From Elusimicrobia bacterium RIFOXYA12_FULL_51_18 (GTDB lineage: Bacteria; Elusimicrobiota; Elusimicrobia; Elusimicrobiales; UBA9959), in the NCBI GenBank assembly GCA_001800245.1, contig MGVA01000045.1, positions 1-34,753 of the forward strand: a DNA stretch of 34,753 nucleotides, written 5' to 3'. A model generated the notes under the pieces. The model ran no database searches. It was not told where the DNA came from and was given only the letters and a program-made list of their open reading frames with translations. Made by a program: the position numbers and the translations under genes. Shown here one piece after another: positions 1 to 8,723 of the stretch. Every line of letters starts with the position of its first letter. The first letter of the stretch is position 1.

Positions 1-6
1 GCCCTC

Positions 7-159
7 GGCCGTCTGACGGCCATAGGCCTTTGAGACGGCACCTGCGCAAGCATTGTTAATTTCCGCGCATAGCGCTGAAAATTAACGACCCGCTGCTGCG
101 GGGAATCCTGGCCGTCTGATGGCCATAGGCCCTTATACGGCACCTACGCAGGTATTGCA
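7..159. repeat. Two-copy direct repeat with internal hairpins
   Basis: Two direct copies of a unit of about 49 bases lie at 7-55 and 110-157, 103 bases apart. Both begin GGCCGTCTGA, continue GGCCATAGGCC and end in a CGGCACCT(G/A)CGCA stretch. The GGCCGTC/GACGGCC and GGCC-ATA-GGCC parts are palindromic. Between the copies are a GTTAATTT/AAATTAAC stem (55-62 with 79-86) and a CCCGC/GCGGG hairpin (89-102). No ORF is credible here. A third relative lies at 32731-32768. The region covers all of the gene-free stretch up to the HEAT gene stop at 220. Confidence 0.75.
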
Positions 160-219
160 TTTTTTTGTTCACCTGATCTCCCAATGGAAACCAAGTTGAA
201 CTGCAGGATTCGGGCTAAT

Positions 220-1152
220 TCATGGAATATCTATGGGCGCCACATACGTCCCGTCCGACAGCTTATAGCCAAGGTGGAAGTATTTTTCCACTTCGGCTGT
301 CCGGCCTTTAGCGGCAGTTTTTGCGGCGGCGACAATAACCGCGTTATGGGCCTGGGTTTTTATAATATGGTTTGTTATATCCCGTCTGTCATTGGGGTTT
401 TTGTCGGCGGCAAGCAGCATTATGCCGGCGACATGAACCGACTCCGGGCTGCCGATAATAGAAACATCATGGATCATGTAAGTAAGAGCATGCATATCGT
501 CGGTTTCAACCGCGAGAAAAAGACTTTTAAGCGCTTCAGTCCGTATCTCGGCGCTTTCCTCTTTATTTCCATATAAAGGCCAAAGCTCGGCCTGCACATC
601 AAGCTGCGGCGAAGCTTTAAACAACGCCCAAGCGGCGGCAAGCCGCATTTTCTGATTATTTTCGGAAAGCCTTGCAATTATCCAGGTCTTGATCTCATAA
701 CTTTCCGCGGCGGCCTCATAAAGCGCTTTGCAAGCCGTTATTCTCACCGCCAAAGAAGCATCCGAAAGTCCGGCCGACATGAGCGCCGCGCCGGGTTTTT
801 CATATTTTGCGGCCGGAACAAGCGTTTTGGCGGCGGAAATCCTTATATCTTCAAGCTCGGCGCGGTTTAAAACCATTTCGCTTACCTTATTCCTGACGGC
901 CTCGCTGACAACAACCATTTCCTTTGCCTTTGAAAGCGCGGCGCGCCTTACGGCGGGTTTTTTATCCGAAAGACGGGCTATAAGCTGATCTTCCGCCACA
1001 TTACGCCAGGGAACAAGCCCGGCGGCCTGTACGCCTACAATATCAAGCTGCCCGGCAAAAGCGGCATCGCTTACGGTCTCAAGCCGCTGAGCCTCAGCGC
1101 TCATGGCCATTGCCGCCGCGATCATGACCAGGAATAATAATTTTTTTGTCAT
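220..1152 (-). CDS. Exported HEAT-repeat protein
   Basis: This 310-residue protein starts with a clear signal peptide: MTKK, then a hydrophobic Leu/Met/Ala stretch ending SAEAQ around residue 22. The rest is alanine- and leucine-rich helical repeat of HEAT type, with recurring units such as KKPAVRRAALSKAK and DASLAVRITACKALYEAA roughly every 35-40 residues. HEAT solenoids are protein-binding scaffolds; no catalytic motif is visible. A CGGAGATTT ribosome site precedes the ATG. Its start lies 24 bases after the stop of the cytoplasmic GH13 gene, so the two are probably co-transcribed. Location is probably periplasmic. The partner cannot be named from sequence. Confidence 0.8.
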   Translation of the reverse strand: MTKKLLFLVMIAAAMAMSAEAQRLETVSDAAFAGQLDIVGVQAAGLVPWRNVAEDQLIARLSDKKPAVRRAALSKAKEMVVVSEAVRNKVSEMVLNRAELEDIRISAAKTLVPAAKYEKPGAALMSAGLSDASLAVRITACKALYEAAAESYEIKTWIIARLSENNQKMRLAAAWALFKASPQLDVQAELWPLYGNKEESAEIRTEALKSLFLAVETDDMHALTYMIHDVSIIGSPESVHVAGIMLLAADKNPNDRRDITNHIIKTQAHNAVIVAAAKTAAKGRTAEVEKYFHLGYKLSDGTYVAPIDIP

Positions 1153-1176
1153 AAATCTCCGGATGAATGCTTTGAT

Positions 1177-2673
1177 CTAAAATTCCACGTCGAAAATATA
1201 GGCGGAGTAAGGCGGCATTTCCCGGAGGCGGAGGCCCTCGGCGAGATCTTCTTCTTTGAAAGAAAAAAACCTGTCTGAAAGTTCCTCAAATAAGGCGGTG
1301 CTGTCGCCGGTACTCTTAACGGAGATCTTAACCACGCCGCAGGACGGAGCGGGGGAATAATTCACCACCACTATCTTTATCGTACGCCGCTGCGCCCAGC
1401 TCCAGGCCAGTATATTCTTATTGGAATTATTCTGCGCCGAGCACTGGCGCACCTCCAGGAGGTTCCATTCGCCTCCGTGGAAGGCGGGATGATCCACTAT
1501 CTTCAAAAGCTTCTCGTAATACTTGCGCACAGCGAGGTCCGGTTTGCGTTCCCAGATCTCCTTCAGTTGCAGCGGAACCTTATGGCGCAGCCCTTCCAGC
1601 TGCAGATCGTTATAGAATCTCAGGCCCTTTATGGTCGAGATGATGACGGCGGCCGCGAAAGCTTTGGCCCGCCCGAACGCCTCTATCGACGGCGACTCAT
1701 CGTGGTTATCTATAAAGCGCACGGAACGTTTCTGGTAAAGCTTTTCCGCGCGCAGATGCCCCTTAACCTCTTCGGCGCCCATAAAGCGCAGGCGGTCGTA
1801 AGTCACCTTGTCGTAAGTGTAGTCGAAACCCATCAGCTGCACCTGCCACTCAAGACCCCAGTAAACTTCGGCCAGGAAGATAAATTCCGGATGCGCTTCC
1901 TGGACCGTCCGGATAGCGTGTTCCCAAAACTCCTCTTCCGGCTTCTTAAAACCATTCTTGTTCAACAGCCAGCCCCAGGTACTTTCATGGATATCGTTCA
2001 GGGTAAGCATCACCATATCGCACCGCACGCCGTCGCATACGTCGGCCAGCTGCATCAGGAGTTCCAGCCTTTTCTCGCGCGTGTAGGGATTGAAATAATT
2101 AAACTGGGCGGAATCGGTCCAGGGCGGGAAATTCGGATCGCGGCCATAGGCCACATAAGTCTTCCGCCCTTTTATCTCCGTCTCAAAAAACCAGTCCGGA
2201 TGGGCCTTAAAATCTTCTTCGGAACCCGTGATGAAACAGTCCGGGAATTCATGAACGAATGGATTATCCTTGGCGGTATGATTGGAAACAAAATCCAACA
2301 ACAGCTTCATGCCCATGAAATTCAGTTTTTCCTTAAGGGCTTTAAGCTCCCATTCAAACCCCAGGTCGGGGCTGAGCTTGTAGTTATGAATGGCGTATGG
2401 GGACGAGCCTATGGCTTCCCGCCCCAGCTCCGGGGAGATCTTTTTTATTTCGGTTAAAAGTTTATCGTCCGCGAGGGCTATTCCGGAGGATTCGGGGCTG
2501 GGTTCCCAGACACCCATCAGCCACACAATATCCACGCCCAGGTGTTTAAGCTCCAGCCACTCGTCCTCCGGGATGGAAGAAAGCGTCATCTCGTTGAGGG
2601 AATACTTTTTCCTCAAGGTCTTGAGCCATAACCGTGCGTTGATCTCGATTAAATGCGGATTAGCGCGTAACAC
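1177..2673 (-). CDS. Cytoplasmic alpha-amylase family (GH13) glycosidase
   Basis: This 498-residue protein has no signal peptide and all four GH13 signature regions: LLLDFVSNHT (D127, N131, H132), GVRCDM (R217 and nucleophile D219), FLAEVYW (acid/base E269) and FIDNHDE (H324, D325, third carboxylate). The family cleaves or rearranges alpha-glucosidic bonds through a covalent intermediate. A beta-rich C-terminal domain follows residue ~380. The exact substrate (maltodextrin, sucrose, trehalose-type) is not resolvable by eye. The start is GTG at 2673, chosen because GAGG sits six bases upstream. It has its own extended -10 promoter and is followed by the HEAT gene. It probably handles internal oligosaccharide while the neighbouring secreted paralogue acts outside. 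Confidence 0.9.
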   Translation of the reverse strand: MLRANPHLIEINARLWLKTLRKKYSLNEMTLSSIPEDEWLELKHLGVDIVWLMGVWEPSPESSGIALADDKLLTEIKKISPELGREAIGSSPYAIHNYKLSPDLGFEWELKALKEKLNFMGMKLLLDFVSNHTAKDNPFVHEFPDCFITGSEEDFKAHPDWFFETEIKGRKTYVAYGRDPNFPPWTDSAQFNYFNPYTREKRLELLMQLADVCDGVRCDMVMLTLNDIHESTWGWLLNKNGFKKPEEEFWEHAIRTVQEAHPEFIFLAEVYWGLEWQVQLMGFDYTYDKVTYDRLRFMGAEEVKGHLRAEKLYQKRSVRFIDNHDESPSIEAFGRAKAFAAAVIISTIKGLRFYNDLQLEGLRHKVPLQLKEIWERKPDLAVRKYYEKLLKIVDHPAFHGGEWNLLEVRQCSAQNNSNKNILAWSWAQRRTIKIVVVNYSPAPSCGVVKISVKSTGDSTALFEELSDRFFSFKEEDLAEGLRLREMPPYSAYIFDVEF

Positions 2674-2732
2674 TGTAACCTCGTTTTGATTATGATCGGA
2701 ATGCCGGAAACACCATCCCCCCCGCCATTTTC

Positions 2733-2741
2733 ATTATATCA
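2733..2741 (-). promoter_or_regulatory. Extended -10 promoter for the cytoplasmic GH13 gene
   Basis: On the minus strand TGATATAAT is a perfect extended -10 (TGN-TATAAT). No good -35 is visible, as expected for extended -10 promoters. Transcription would begin near 2726, giving a leader of about 50 bases that contains the GAGG site before the GTG start. Confidence 0.55.
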
Positions 2742-2756
2742 AATTCCAAGACCGCT

Positions 2757-4748
2757 TTATTTAAGGTCTATTATCCGATAATCTCCCGGAGCCAGCCAGG
2801 CGCTGAAGCCATATTCCGGAATACGGGCGCTTGTCCCATCCAGAGAGATATTCGCGACCACGGCTTTTTTAAGACCCGGGACCGTTTTGGAGATCAGAGT
2901 GTAACCCGCCCACTTCCCGCCGTCGGAAGGCCAGATCGGAACAATATCATAATCCCCCATCTCGGCCCTTATTTTTCCGGCTTGCGCGAGAATGTCCTGA
3001 TACACCTGTTTTACCCAGGGGCTGCCGGCGTTCCAGTCTATCCTGGCCGGCACACTGAACGGCAGGGGCTTGGGTTCCCCGCCGGGGATGGCGGCATCGT
3101 AGCCGATCTCGGCGCCCGAGTACATCATCACGGCTCCGGGATAGAGGATCGTAAGCATAAGCGCCGCCGGCAGGCGGCGTCCGTAAATTTTCTCCGGAGC
3201 CGGTTCATCATGATTGCCGAGAAAGACCACCGAGCCGGCTCCGCCTTTCTGCCAGGCCAGGTAAGCCGCCCTGTTGACCGTACTCTGAATTTCTCCGGGA
3301 TTGCCGCTTTCGGTGGCGTTATACCAGCCGGTCTGTCCTTCCGGACGCGCGGTCTCATACTTACTGTAGATGGAATCGAAGCCGCAGGCCGAAAGATCTT
3401 CCTGATAGGCATAGGCTTCGGCCATGAAGGCGGCGGAAGGTTTGGCCGTCTTCACCGTCCAGATCAGCTGGCGGTAAAACTCCTCGGAGGGCATAGTTTT
3501 GCCCCAGGTACGGGAGAAAACGTTGTTCAGCGCCAGATAAGCCATATCCACGCGGAAGCCGTCAACATCGAACCTGGTGACCCAGCCTTTGACCAGTTCG
3601 GTCATGCGGGAACGGAGAACGCGGTTGGAATAATTGATCTGGGCCGTGTCCATCCAGGTTGATACTCCGCCGCCGTATTCGAATCCGCCGTTGCTCACGC
3701 AATACTTAACGCTCTGCCGGTAGTGCTCAAAATATCCGTCGCTCGGGCAGGCGCCTTCGCGGCGGTAACTAATGAAGTAATCAGGGCTCTCGGCCAGGAG
3801 TTTTGAGTCCAGCGAAGTATGGTTCACGACAAAATCGACTATCACCCTGAGGCCCGAGGCGTGGGCCTTTTTAACGAACCCCCTAAAATCCTCTTCCGTA
3901 CCCAGATCCGGATTCACTGCGCCGTGATCGCTTATGGAATACGGCGAGCCACCGCCGGAGCCGGTCTGCCCAAGGACGCCTATCGGCAGTATCCCCATCG
4001 GCCAAATGGTGTCAAAGCCCATGCGTTTTATTACGTCAAAGTCGGAACTCCTGAAATCCTTGAAAAAAAGCGTCTTTTCCGGGTCGGAGGGAGATTTAAA
4101 ACCCGGCGCGGTCCTGCGGCCGGACAGATTGTAGGCCCGGGGAAACAGCTCATAAATGCGGGCCTTTTTGGACCAATCGGCCTGGTCATATTTCGCCATA
4201 TTGGCCTGCAGGCCGGACACGTAATATTCCAGCATCCGGTTCAAGGCGGCGTTTTTTTCAGAATCGGTCAGATTTGAATTTTTAAGTTCGGAAAGTTTAG
4301 AACGTAATTCCTGGGTCCAGGCCACCGGCTTAAGCAGGGTATCCAGATATGCAAAATAGTCGTTAAGCTGCGCAATGAACCGCCCTTCTCCGTATTTCCC
4401 CTCCAGCTCCTTCTTTGTCCAGAGGAAACCTTCCAGGCCTACGCTCTGGGCCTGGGCCGTCCAACCTTCTTTGGCGTTCCTAAACATGAACTGTCTTACC
4501 TCGGGAACGGCCCCGTTCCAGCGGCCGGATGACAGCACTTCCTTCGTCTGTTGCAGGAATTCAAAAGAAGCGGAAAGCCTTGCGTCAGACGGCTGCTCCA
4601 CGCCCAGCGGCGCGGCAGGCATAGAGCCGTCAAACAGGAGCCCGGCCCGCTCACGGACGGCCTCCAGGCCGGCATAAGCCGGGGACAGCGCAAAAAAAAG
4701 GGAAAACACCGACCCGGAAACTATTTTAGGAAAGCGGGTAAAACACAT
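2757..4748 (-). CDS. Secreted alpha-amylase family (GH13) enzyme
   Basis: This 663-residue protein has an N-terminal signal peptide (residues 1-26, ending ALSPAYA). A helical region of about 165 residues (30-195) with no recognised motif precedes the GH13 barrel, which begins near IYELFPRAYN. Catalytic regions are intact: VIVDFVVNHT (D305, N309, H310), VDGFRVDMAY (R399, nucleophile D401), FMAEAYAY (acid/base E444) and FLGNHDE (H513, D514). The expected role is hydrolysis of alpha-1,4-glucan in the periplasm or outside the cell. The ATG at 4748 is the only sensible start that keeps the signal peptide. No Shine-Dalgarno is present; a strong promoter ends six bases upstream, so the mRNA may be leaderless. 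The helical N-terminal domain is unusual and could bind substrate or envelope. Confidence 0.9.
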   Translation of the reverse strand: MCFTRFPKIVSGSVFSLFFALSPAYAGLEAVRERAGLLFDGSMPAAPLGVEQPSDARLSASFEFLQQTKEVLSSGRWNGAVPEVRQFMFRNAKEGWTAQAQSVGLEGFLWTKKELEGKYGEGRFIAQLNDYFAYLDTLLKPVAWTQELRSKLSELKNSNLTDSEKNAALNRMLEYYVSGLQANMAKYDQADWSKKARIYELFPRAYNLSGRRTAPGFKSPSDPEKTLFFKDFRSSDFDVIKRMGFDTIWPMGILPIGVLGQTGSGGGSPYSISDHGAVNPDLGTEEDFRGFVKKAHASGLRVIVDFVVNHTSLDSKLLAESPDYFISYRREGACPSDGYFEHYRQSVKYCVSNGGFEYGGGVSTWMDTAQINYSNRVLRSRMTELVKGWVTRFDVDGFRVDMAYLALNNVFSRTWGKTMPSEEFYRQLIWTVKTAKPSAAFMAEAYAYQEDLSACGFDSIYSKYETARPEGQTGWYNATESGNPGEIQSTVNRAAYLAWQKGGAGSVVFLGNHDEPAPEKIYGRRLPAALMLTILYPGAVMMYSGAEIGYDAAIPGGEPKPLPFSVPARIDWNAGSPWVKQVYQDILAQAGKIRAEMGDYDIVPIWPSDGGKWAGYTLISKTVPGLKKAVVANISLDGTSARIPEYGFSAWLAPGDYRIIDLK

Positions 4749-4754
4749 GGTATT

Positions 4755-4783
4755 TATATACCAGAGAATTTATGCATATTCAA
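4755..4783 (-). promoter_or_regulatory. Sigma-70-type promoter abutting the secreted amylase start
   Basis: On the minus strand TTGAAT (4783-4778), a 17-base spacer and TATATA (4760-4755) form a good promoter, with a TGG extended -10 motif. Only six bases (4749-4754) separate the -10 from the ATG, so the predicted start site falls on or next to the start codon. Confidence 0.6.
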
Positions 4784-4898
4784 GGGCAAAAGACCCATCA
4801 TCACAACCCGAAGGACCTATCCTAAACCACATTGGCGGATAACATCATGTACGGAATGGGAGGGGGCAGCGGACTGCCGATTTGAATTCCCACAAACG

Positions 4899-5858
4899 CT
4901 ATTTCCCCTCCTTTATATATTCTGTCGTTTTGGGCAGAAGCCACAGGAGGGCCAATTTGTAGGAAATGAAGGAAAAAATAAATATGAGCAGTATCCCCGT
5001 CAGTATAACGCGCTTAACCCGGAAGCCGGAGGAATAATCCAGCGGTTTTGAGGCATCCGCCACTTCAAAGAACCACCAGCCGGTGCCGGTTATATTCGCC
5101 ACGGATACAAGGTAACTACGCCCTTTAAACGAAACCTCGCTCCTGAAATCATCCAGGCCCTTGGCGGAAGCGGCGGCCACAACCCGCCGGACCTCGGCGG
5201 GGGCCTTGATGCCGGGACTTATTATAGCCCGCCCAAGCGAATCGTTTATCAGCTGGCCGCCGGCATCCATGAAACCCAGGTTGCCGGACGAATTGCGCCC
5301 GATAACGCGCACGATCTCTCCAAGGTAAGCCAGGCTCATACGGGCCAGCAGAAATGTTTCAGCTTTGGCGCCGCGGACTTTGCTCATCGGTTCCACCAGC
5401 ACAAGAGCCGGCGGAGTATACTCTCCGTATTCGACCGCTCCCGACGACTCCTGTCCGGAAACAACGCTTTTAAAAAGCTCGGTCCTAGAATAATCTTTCA
5501 GATCTTTGGGGGAAGTCGTCCCGGTTTTCAATACTTCCTTACCGGAAGCGTTCAGTATCGAAAATTCAGAGTAGATGCTGGGGTTTTCCTTTATCCTGCC
5601 CTCCAGCATTTTTTTCCGGGTCTCTCCGGACGCGTTAAGGAAATTGGCGGATGAAGAGATTCCGGAAATATCGTAATTAAGCGTCAGCAGATCGGCCGTA
5701 ATATTGGCGACGGTCCTGGTTCGCAGCGCCATATAAGAAAGCGTGTCCCTTTTTCCAAGCTCGTTATTGCCGTCGATAAAATGCCGGCTCAGTATAAGGA
5801 ACGGCAACAGAAATATAAAAGCCACCACCGCCGTAAATTTGTATTTATTATTAGCCAT
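4899..5858 (-). CDS. Membrane-anchored Cache-like sensor protein without output domain
   Basis: This 319-residue protein has a transmembrane segment at residues ~8-24, an extracytoplasmic domain of about 255 residues and a second transmembrane segment at ~282-308, followed by a tail of only about a dozen residues. The domain resembles the double Cache/PDC sensors of chemoreceptors and histidine kinases: a long helix, then YSEFSILNASGKEVLKTG and a second half with LGFMDAGGQLINDSLGRAI. Such domains bind small molecules. No kinase, HAMP, methyl-accepting or cyclase module follows, and the next gene in this direction is the secreted amylase, so the output is missing or supplied in trans. AGGATATAATC precedes the ATG. 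Family assignment is by fold-like pattern only. Confidence 0.6.
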   Translation of the reverse strand: MANNKYKFTAVVAFIFLLPFLILSRHFIDGNNELGKRDTLSYMALRTRTVANITADLLTLNYDISGISSSANFLNASGETRKKMLEGRIKENPSIYSEFSILNASGKEVLKTGTTSPKDLKDYSRTELFKSVVSGQESSGAVEYGEYTPPALVLVEPMSKVRGAKAETFLLARMSLAYLGEIVRVIGRNSSGNLGFMDAGGQLINDSLGRAIISPGIKAPAEVRRVVAAASAKGLDDFRSEVSFKGRSYLVSVANITGTGWWFFEVADASKPLDYSSGFRVKRVILTGILLIFIFSFISYKLALLWLLPKTTEYIKEGK

Positions 5859-5878
5859 GATTATATCCTAGCAAAAAA

Positions 5879-7042
5879 TCATTTCTTTGATGCGGGGCTC
5901 GGAACGCCGGCAAGAAGTAACTGCTTTGATATTACCAACAGTTCCTGGAAGCCGAAACCAGCATAAGCGCAGACCAGCCAGAAAGCCCCAAGATAGAATC
6001 TCGGCTCTATGCCGCCCGTGATCATCACCTGATTCACTGCGGCTATAAAGGCGACCGGCAGGATGAATAAGAAAAATAAAGAGGCAAAGGACCGGCTTTT
6101 TTTCATATACAGCAGGACCAGCCCCATCAAGCCGAAAAAAAGCTCTATCCTGTAATAAGCCAGTTCGGGCAACCCGGAAAGGAAGATTTTTCTTAAACCC
6201 GCGGCGAACCAGGCCGCGGAACGGCGTGTGCCTTCACCGAACATGAATTCCGAGGGACTGAGCGGGCCGCCGTTGAAAGGCGCTTCCAGGATCGGCCCCT
6301 CCAGGGCCAGGTTCCGCCATTGTCTGAGCAGGTTTTCCTGCAGGCTCAGCGGGCGGCCGAAAACCGAATTCTGGTATATGAGATATGGAGAAACCAGTGC
6401 GCAAGCCAGGAGGGCCGAATAAAGGGCGAAGCGGACGCGCTTTACAGAACGCTCCTCAAGTATCCACAAACCCAGGGTGGCGGGAACGAACACCAGGAAA
6501 ATTATTTTTGAAAGCGCCGCCAGCGCGGCGCATGCTGCCGCCGCGGCAAGATTTTTAAAAGCAAAATCCTTCTTTTCCACAAAATACCAGAAAGCCAGAA
6601 AAAACAGCAGGGAAAAGATCTCGGCCGGACCTCTGACCGCGTAATAGCAAAAATACGGATTAACCGACAAGAGCATGGCGCCGATTGCTCCAGCCACCGC
6701 CCCGTAACGCCTTCTAAGGAAAACCAGCGTCAGCCAGGTAAGGCCGGCAAAAGCCGACACCCCAATGATCTTGGCGCCCAACGGGACGGGAACACCGGCC
6801 CTTTTAAGGACTCTGACTGGAAAAACCGGCGCCGGCTCCCTTATGCCTATTGCCTCCGTTCCCCGGCCATAGGCCCAGCCATAGACGCGATAGGCCGCCG
6901 CCTCGCCCTCGGAGGGACCGGGAAATGATTTCCAGCCGATGGAGATATTTACAAGGAGCGCCGCGAACACCAGCCAGATGTTGAGCCGGAGTATCCCCTC
7001 ATACAGGGGCGTCTCCTTTAGCGTTGCGCCGGCATTTTTCAT
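5879..7042 (-). CDS. GT39-like membrane glycosyltransferase
   Basis: This 387-residue integral membrane protein has about nine to ten hydrophobic segments. The first membrane helix is followed by a loop with an acidic SEGEAAAYR motif, in the place where ArnT/PMT (GT39, GT83) enzymes carry the catalytic acid. These enzymes move sugars from polyprenyl-phosphate donors onto lipid or protein at the outer face of the membrane. The frame stays open upstream to 7378, but that extension would overlap the divergent methyltransferase gene; the ATG at 7042 (MKNAGATLKE) with GGAAGGCGGG upstream is preferred. It ends 20 bases before the Cache-like gene starts, suggesting a two-gene transcript. The acceptor is unknown. 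Confidence 0.7.
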   Translation of the reverse strand: MKNAGATLKETPLYEGILRLNIWLVFAALLVNISIGWKSFPGPSEGEAAAYRVYGWAYGRGTEAIGIREPAPVFPVRVLKRAGVPVPLGAKIIGVSAFAGLTWLTLVFLRRRYGAVAGAIGAMLLSVNPYFCYYAVRGPAEIFSLLFFLAFWYFVEKKDFAFKNLAAAAACAALAALSKIIFLVFVPATLGLWILEERSVKRVRFALYSALLACALVSPYLIYQNSVFGRPLSLQENLLRQWRNLALEGPILEAPFNGGPLSPSEFMFGEGTRRSAAWFAAGLRKIFLSGLPELAYYRIELFFGLMGLVLLYMKKSRSFASLFFLFILPVAFIAAVNQVMITGGIEPRFYLGAFWLVCAYAGFGFQELLVISKQLLLAGVPSPASKK

Positions 7043-7064
7043 ATTATTTGTTCCCGCCTTCCAA

Positions 7065-7070
7065 ATTATA
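7065..7070 (-). promoter_or_regulatory. -10 element for the glycosyltransferase gene
   Basis: TATAAT on the minus strand lies 22 bases before the chosen ATG at 7042. This spacing would leave a short leader that includes the purine-rich site. No convincing -35 was found, so the call rests on the -10 alone. It supports the internal start over the longer frame. Confidence 0.4.
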
Positions 7071-7168
7071 TTAAATGTAGTAGCTCGGAAATTCAATATC
7101 CGCGCGATCGGCGCACTCTTCTTCACTATTCGCTCAATCCCGCCGCTATGCGCATCGGACGGCCAACT

Positions 7169-8449
7169 ATGAAAGAAATAACCCTGGAATTTAAAAAGAT
7201 AGTCGGAGAAGGCAAGACTCTCGGCCGCCACAAAGGCAAAGTGGTTTTCGCCTACGGCGTCCTGCCCGGCGAAACCGCCCGCGTGCGCGTAACCCTTGAA
7301 AAACGCAATTTCATGGAAACGGAGCTCATTGAAGTGCTCACGCCTTCCCCGAAAAGGATACCGCCGAAGGAAGATCATTATATAAGCTGCTCACCCTGGC
7401 AGATCATGGACTACGCTTTTCAGGCTGAGACCAAGAAAGGCCTGGTGGAAGACCTGCTGTACCAGACCACCAAAGAGACCATCCGGCTTGATAAATTTTA
7501 CGAGGCCAGACAACTTTTCGGCTACCGCACCAAAATCGAATACAGCTTCACTACTGAGAACGGCAAACTGGCCTTCGCTTTCCACAAGCGCGGAAACTAC
7601 CGGGACATGTACGCGCTCCCGCGGGGTTGCGCACTCATGAGCGACAAAACGAACGCCCTGGCCCTCGAGATACTGGAACGGCTCAACCAGGCCGGCCTTA
7701 CCCCCGCCGATCTGAAAACCCTTATCTTAAGAGAGGCTAAGAATACCGGCGAATGCATGGCCGCGCTTTTCCTTAAAAGGAAAGACCTCGCCCTGCCGGA
7801 ATTCAAAGTAGAGGGACTTACCGGCTTCATGGCCGCCTATTCCAACCCTTTAAGTCCGATGAGCACCGCCGACGAGGTCATCTCCGCGTGGGGCAACGAT
7901 TTCATCACCGAGAAGGCCGGCGGCACGCTTCTATCCTACGGCTTCGACTGTTTTTTCCAGAACAACATGGAACTTTTTGAAACGGCGCTTCAGGAAATAC
8001 GGGCCGCTTCGTTCAAATGCGAAAAGATCATAGACCTGTATTCCGGCGTGGGCGCCATAGGCCTGGCGCTCAGAGACCTGGCCGACAAGGTGTACGCCGT
8101 GGAAGCGGTACCGAATTCGGTTAAATACGCCCAGCTTAACGCCGCGCAGAACAACGCCGCTAATTTCGAGATACTCTGCTCTATGATGGAAAAGGCCGAC
8201 GCGGCCCTGCTTAAGGGCGCGGATATTCTGGTCCTTGACCCGCCAAGGGCGGGCCTGCATCAGAAAGTGGTAAAGAATATAATGGAATTACTGCCGGGGA
8301 AAATAATTTATTTATCCTGCAACCCCATAACCCAGGGCCGCGACGCCGCGTTCTTTCTGGAGAAGTATAATCTTGTCCGCTCCGCGGCCTTCGACTTCTA
8401 CCCCAACACCCCCCACGTAGAAACCCTGCTGGTCTTCGAAAAGAACTGA
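7169..8449 (+). CDS. RlmD/TrmA-family RNA m5U methyltransferase
   Basis: This 426-residue protein has an N-terminal TRAM-like RNA-binding domain (residues ~1-60) and a C-terminal Rossmann methyltransferase domain. The SAM-binding motif is DLYSGVGAIGL (289-299), followed by DPPRAG (357-362) and SCNP (383-386) with catalytic Cys384. The family methylates C5 of uridine in 23S rRNA or tRNA. The ATG at 7169 is chosen over 7148 because GGAC lies just upstream. Of the four Fe-S ligand cysteines of RlmD only two have counterparts (C74, C154); the first two appear to be missing. This leaves the exact target (U1939, U747 or tRNA U54) open. It is divergent from the glycosyltransferase gene and convergent with a lipoprotein gene. 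Confidence 0.85.
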   Translation: MKEITLEFKKIVGEGKTLGRHKGKVVFAYGVLPGETARVRVTLEKRNFMETELIEVLTPSPKRIPPKEDHYISCSPWQIMDYAFQAETKKGLVEDLLYQTTKETIRLDKFYEARQLFGYRTKIEYSFTTENGKLAFAFHKRGNYRDMYALPRGCALMSDKTNALALEILERLNQAGLTPADLKTLILREAKNTGECMAALFLKRKDLALPEFKVEGLTGFMAAYSNPLSPMSTADEVISAWGNDFITEKAGGTLLSYGFDCFFQNNMELFETALQEIRAASFKCEKIIDLYSGVGAIGLALRDLADKVYAVEAVPNSVKYAQLNAAQNNAANFEILCSMMEKADAALLKGADILVLDPPRAGLHQKVVKNIMELLPGKIIYLSCNPITQGRDAAFFLEKYNLVRSAAFDFYPNTPHVETLLVFEKN

Positions 8450-8524
8450 TCTGAAACGATCCGCAGGTATTAAGGTAACGCCTGGTTAATGGGTTTTAGG
8501 TTTAGAACCGCGAGATGCCAAGTC

Positions 8525-8723
8525 GGGCCGCCGCCGGATTTTCTGCGCGCTCCAAGACCGGGTTTTGCAAGAAGAAGGCCGAGGGCTTCCGCCGGCGTGC
8601 GAACTCGCCTCGCACACAGTGCGAGGCTCAAACATTCACCGCCGTACACCAATGATAGGTATTCGCTCCAGCCCCCGGCCTTAAAACCCTAAATGGAGCG
8701 CGCAGAAAATCCGCCGGCCGCCC
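8525..8723. repeat. Left long hairpin of the palindromic element
   Basis: The 30-base arms 8525-8554 and 8694-8723 are inverted complements at 28 of 30 positions, with the core GATTTTCTGCGCGCTCCA. Inside the stem, GCTCCAGCCCCCGGCC (8665-8680) pairs partly with the 8560-8600 region. The tip carries a CCTCGCAC/GTGCGAGG hairpin near 8609-8627. Confidence 0.8.

Noticed and set aside
1477..2457. 326-codon plus-strand ORF opposite the cytoplasmic GH13 gene
   Set aside because: It is an antisense shadow; all four GH13 signatures are on the minus strand in this interval.
7043..7378. N-terminal 112-residue extension of the GT39-like gene
   Set aside because: It would overlap the divergent methyltransferase gene and adds no membrane-protein-like sequence. 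A -10 box and ATG lie at 7070 and 7042.
8470..8652. 60-codon minus-strand ORF in the left palindrome arm
   Set aside because: It lies wholly in the inverted repeat. The equivalent stretch of the right arm stays partly readable but lacks the same start and stop, and the changes keep base pairing rather than amino acids.
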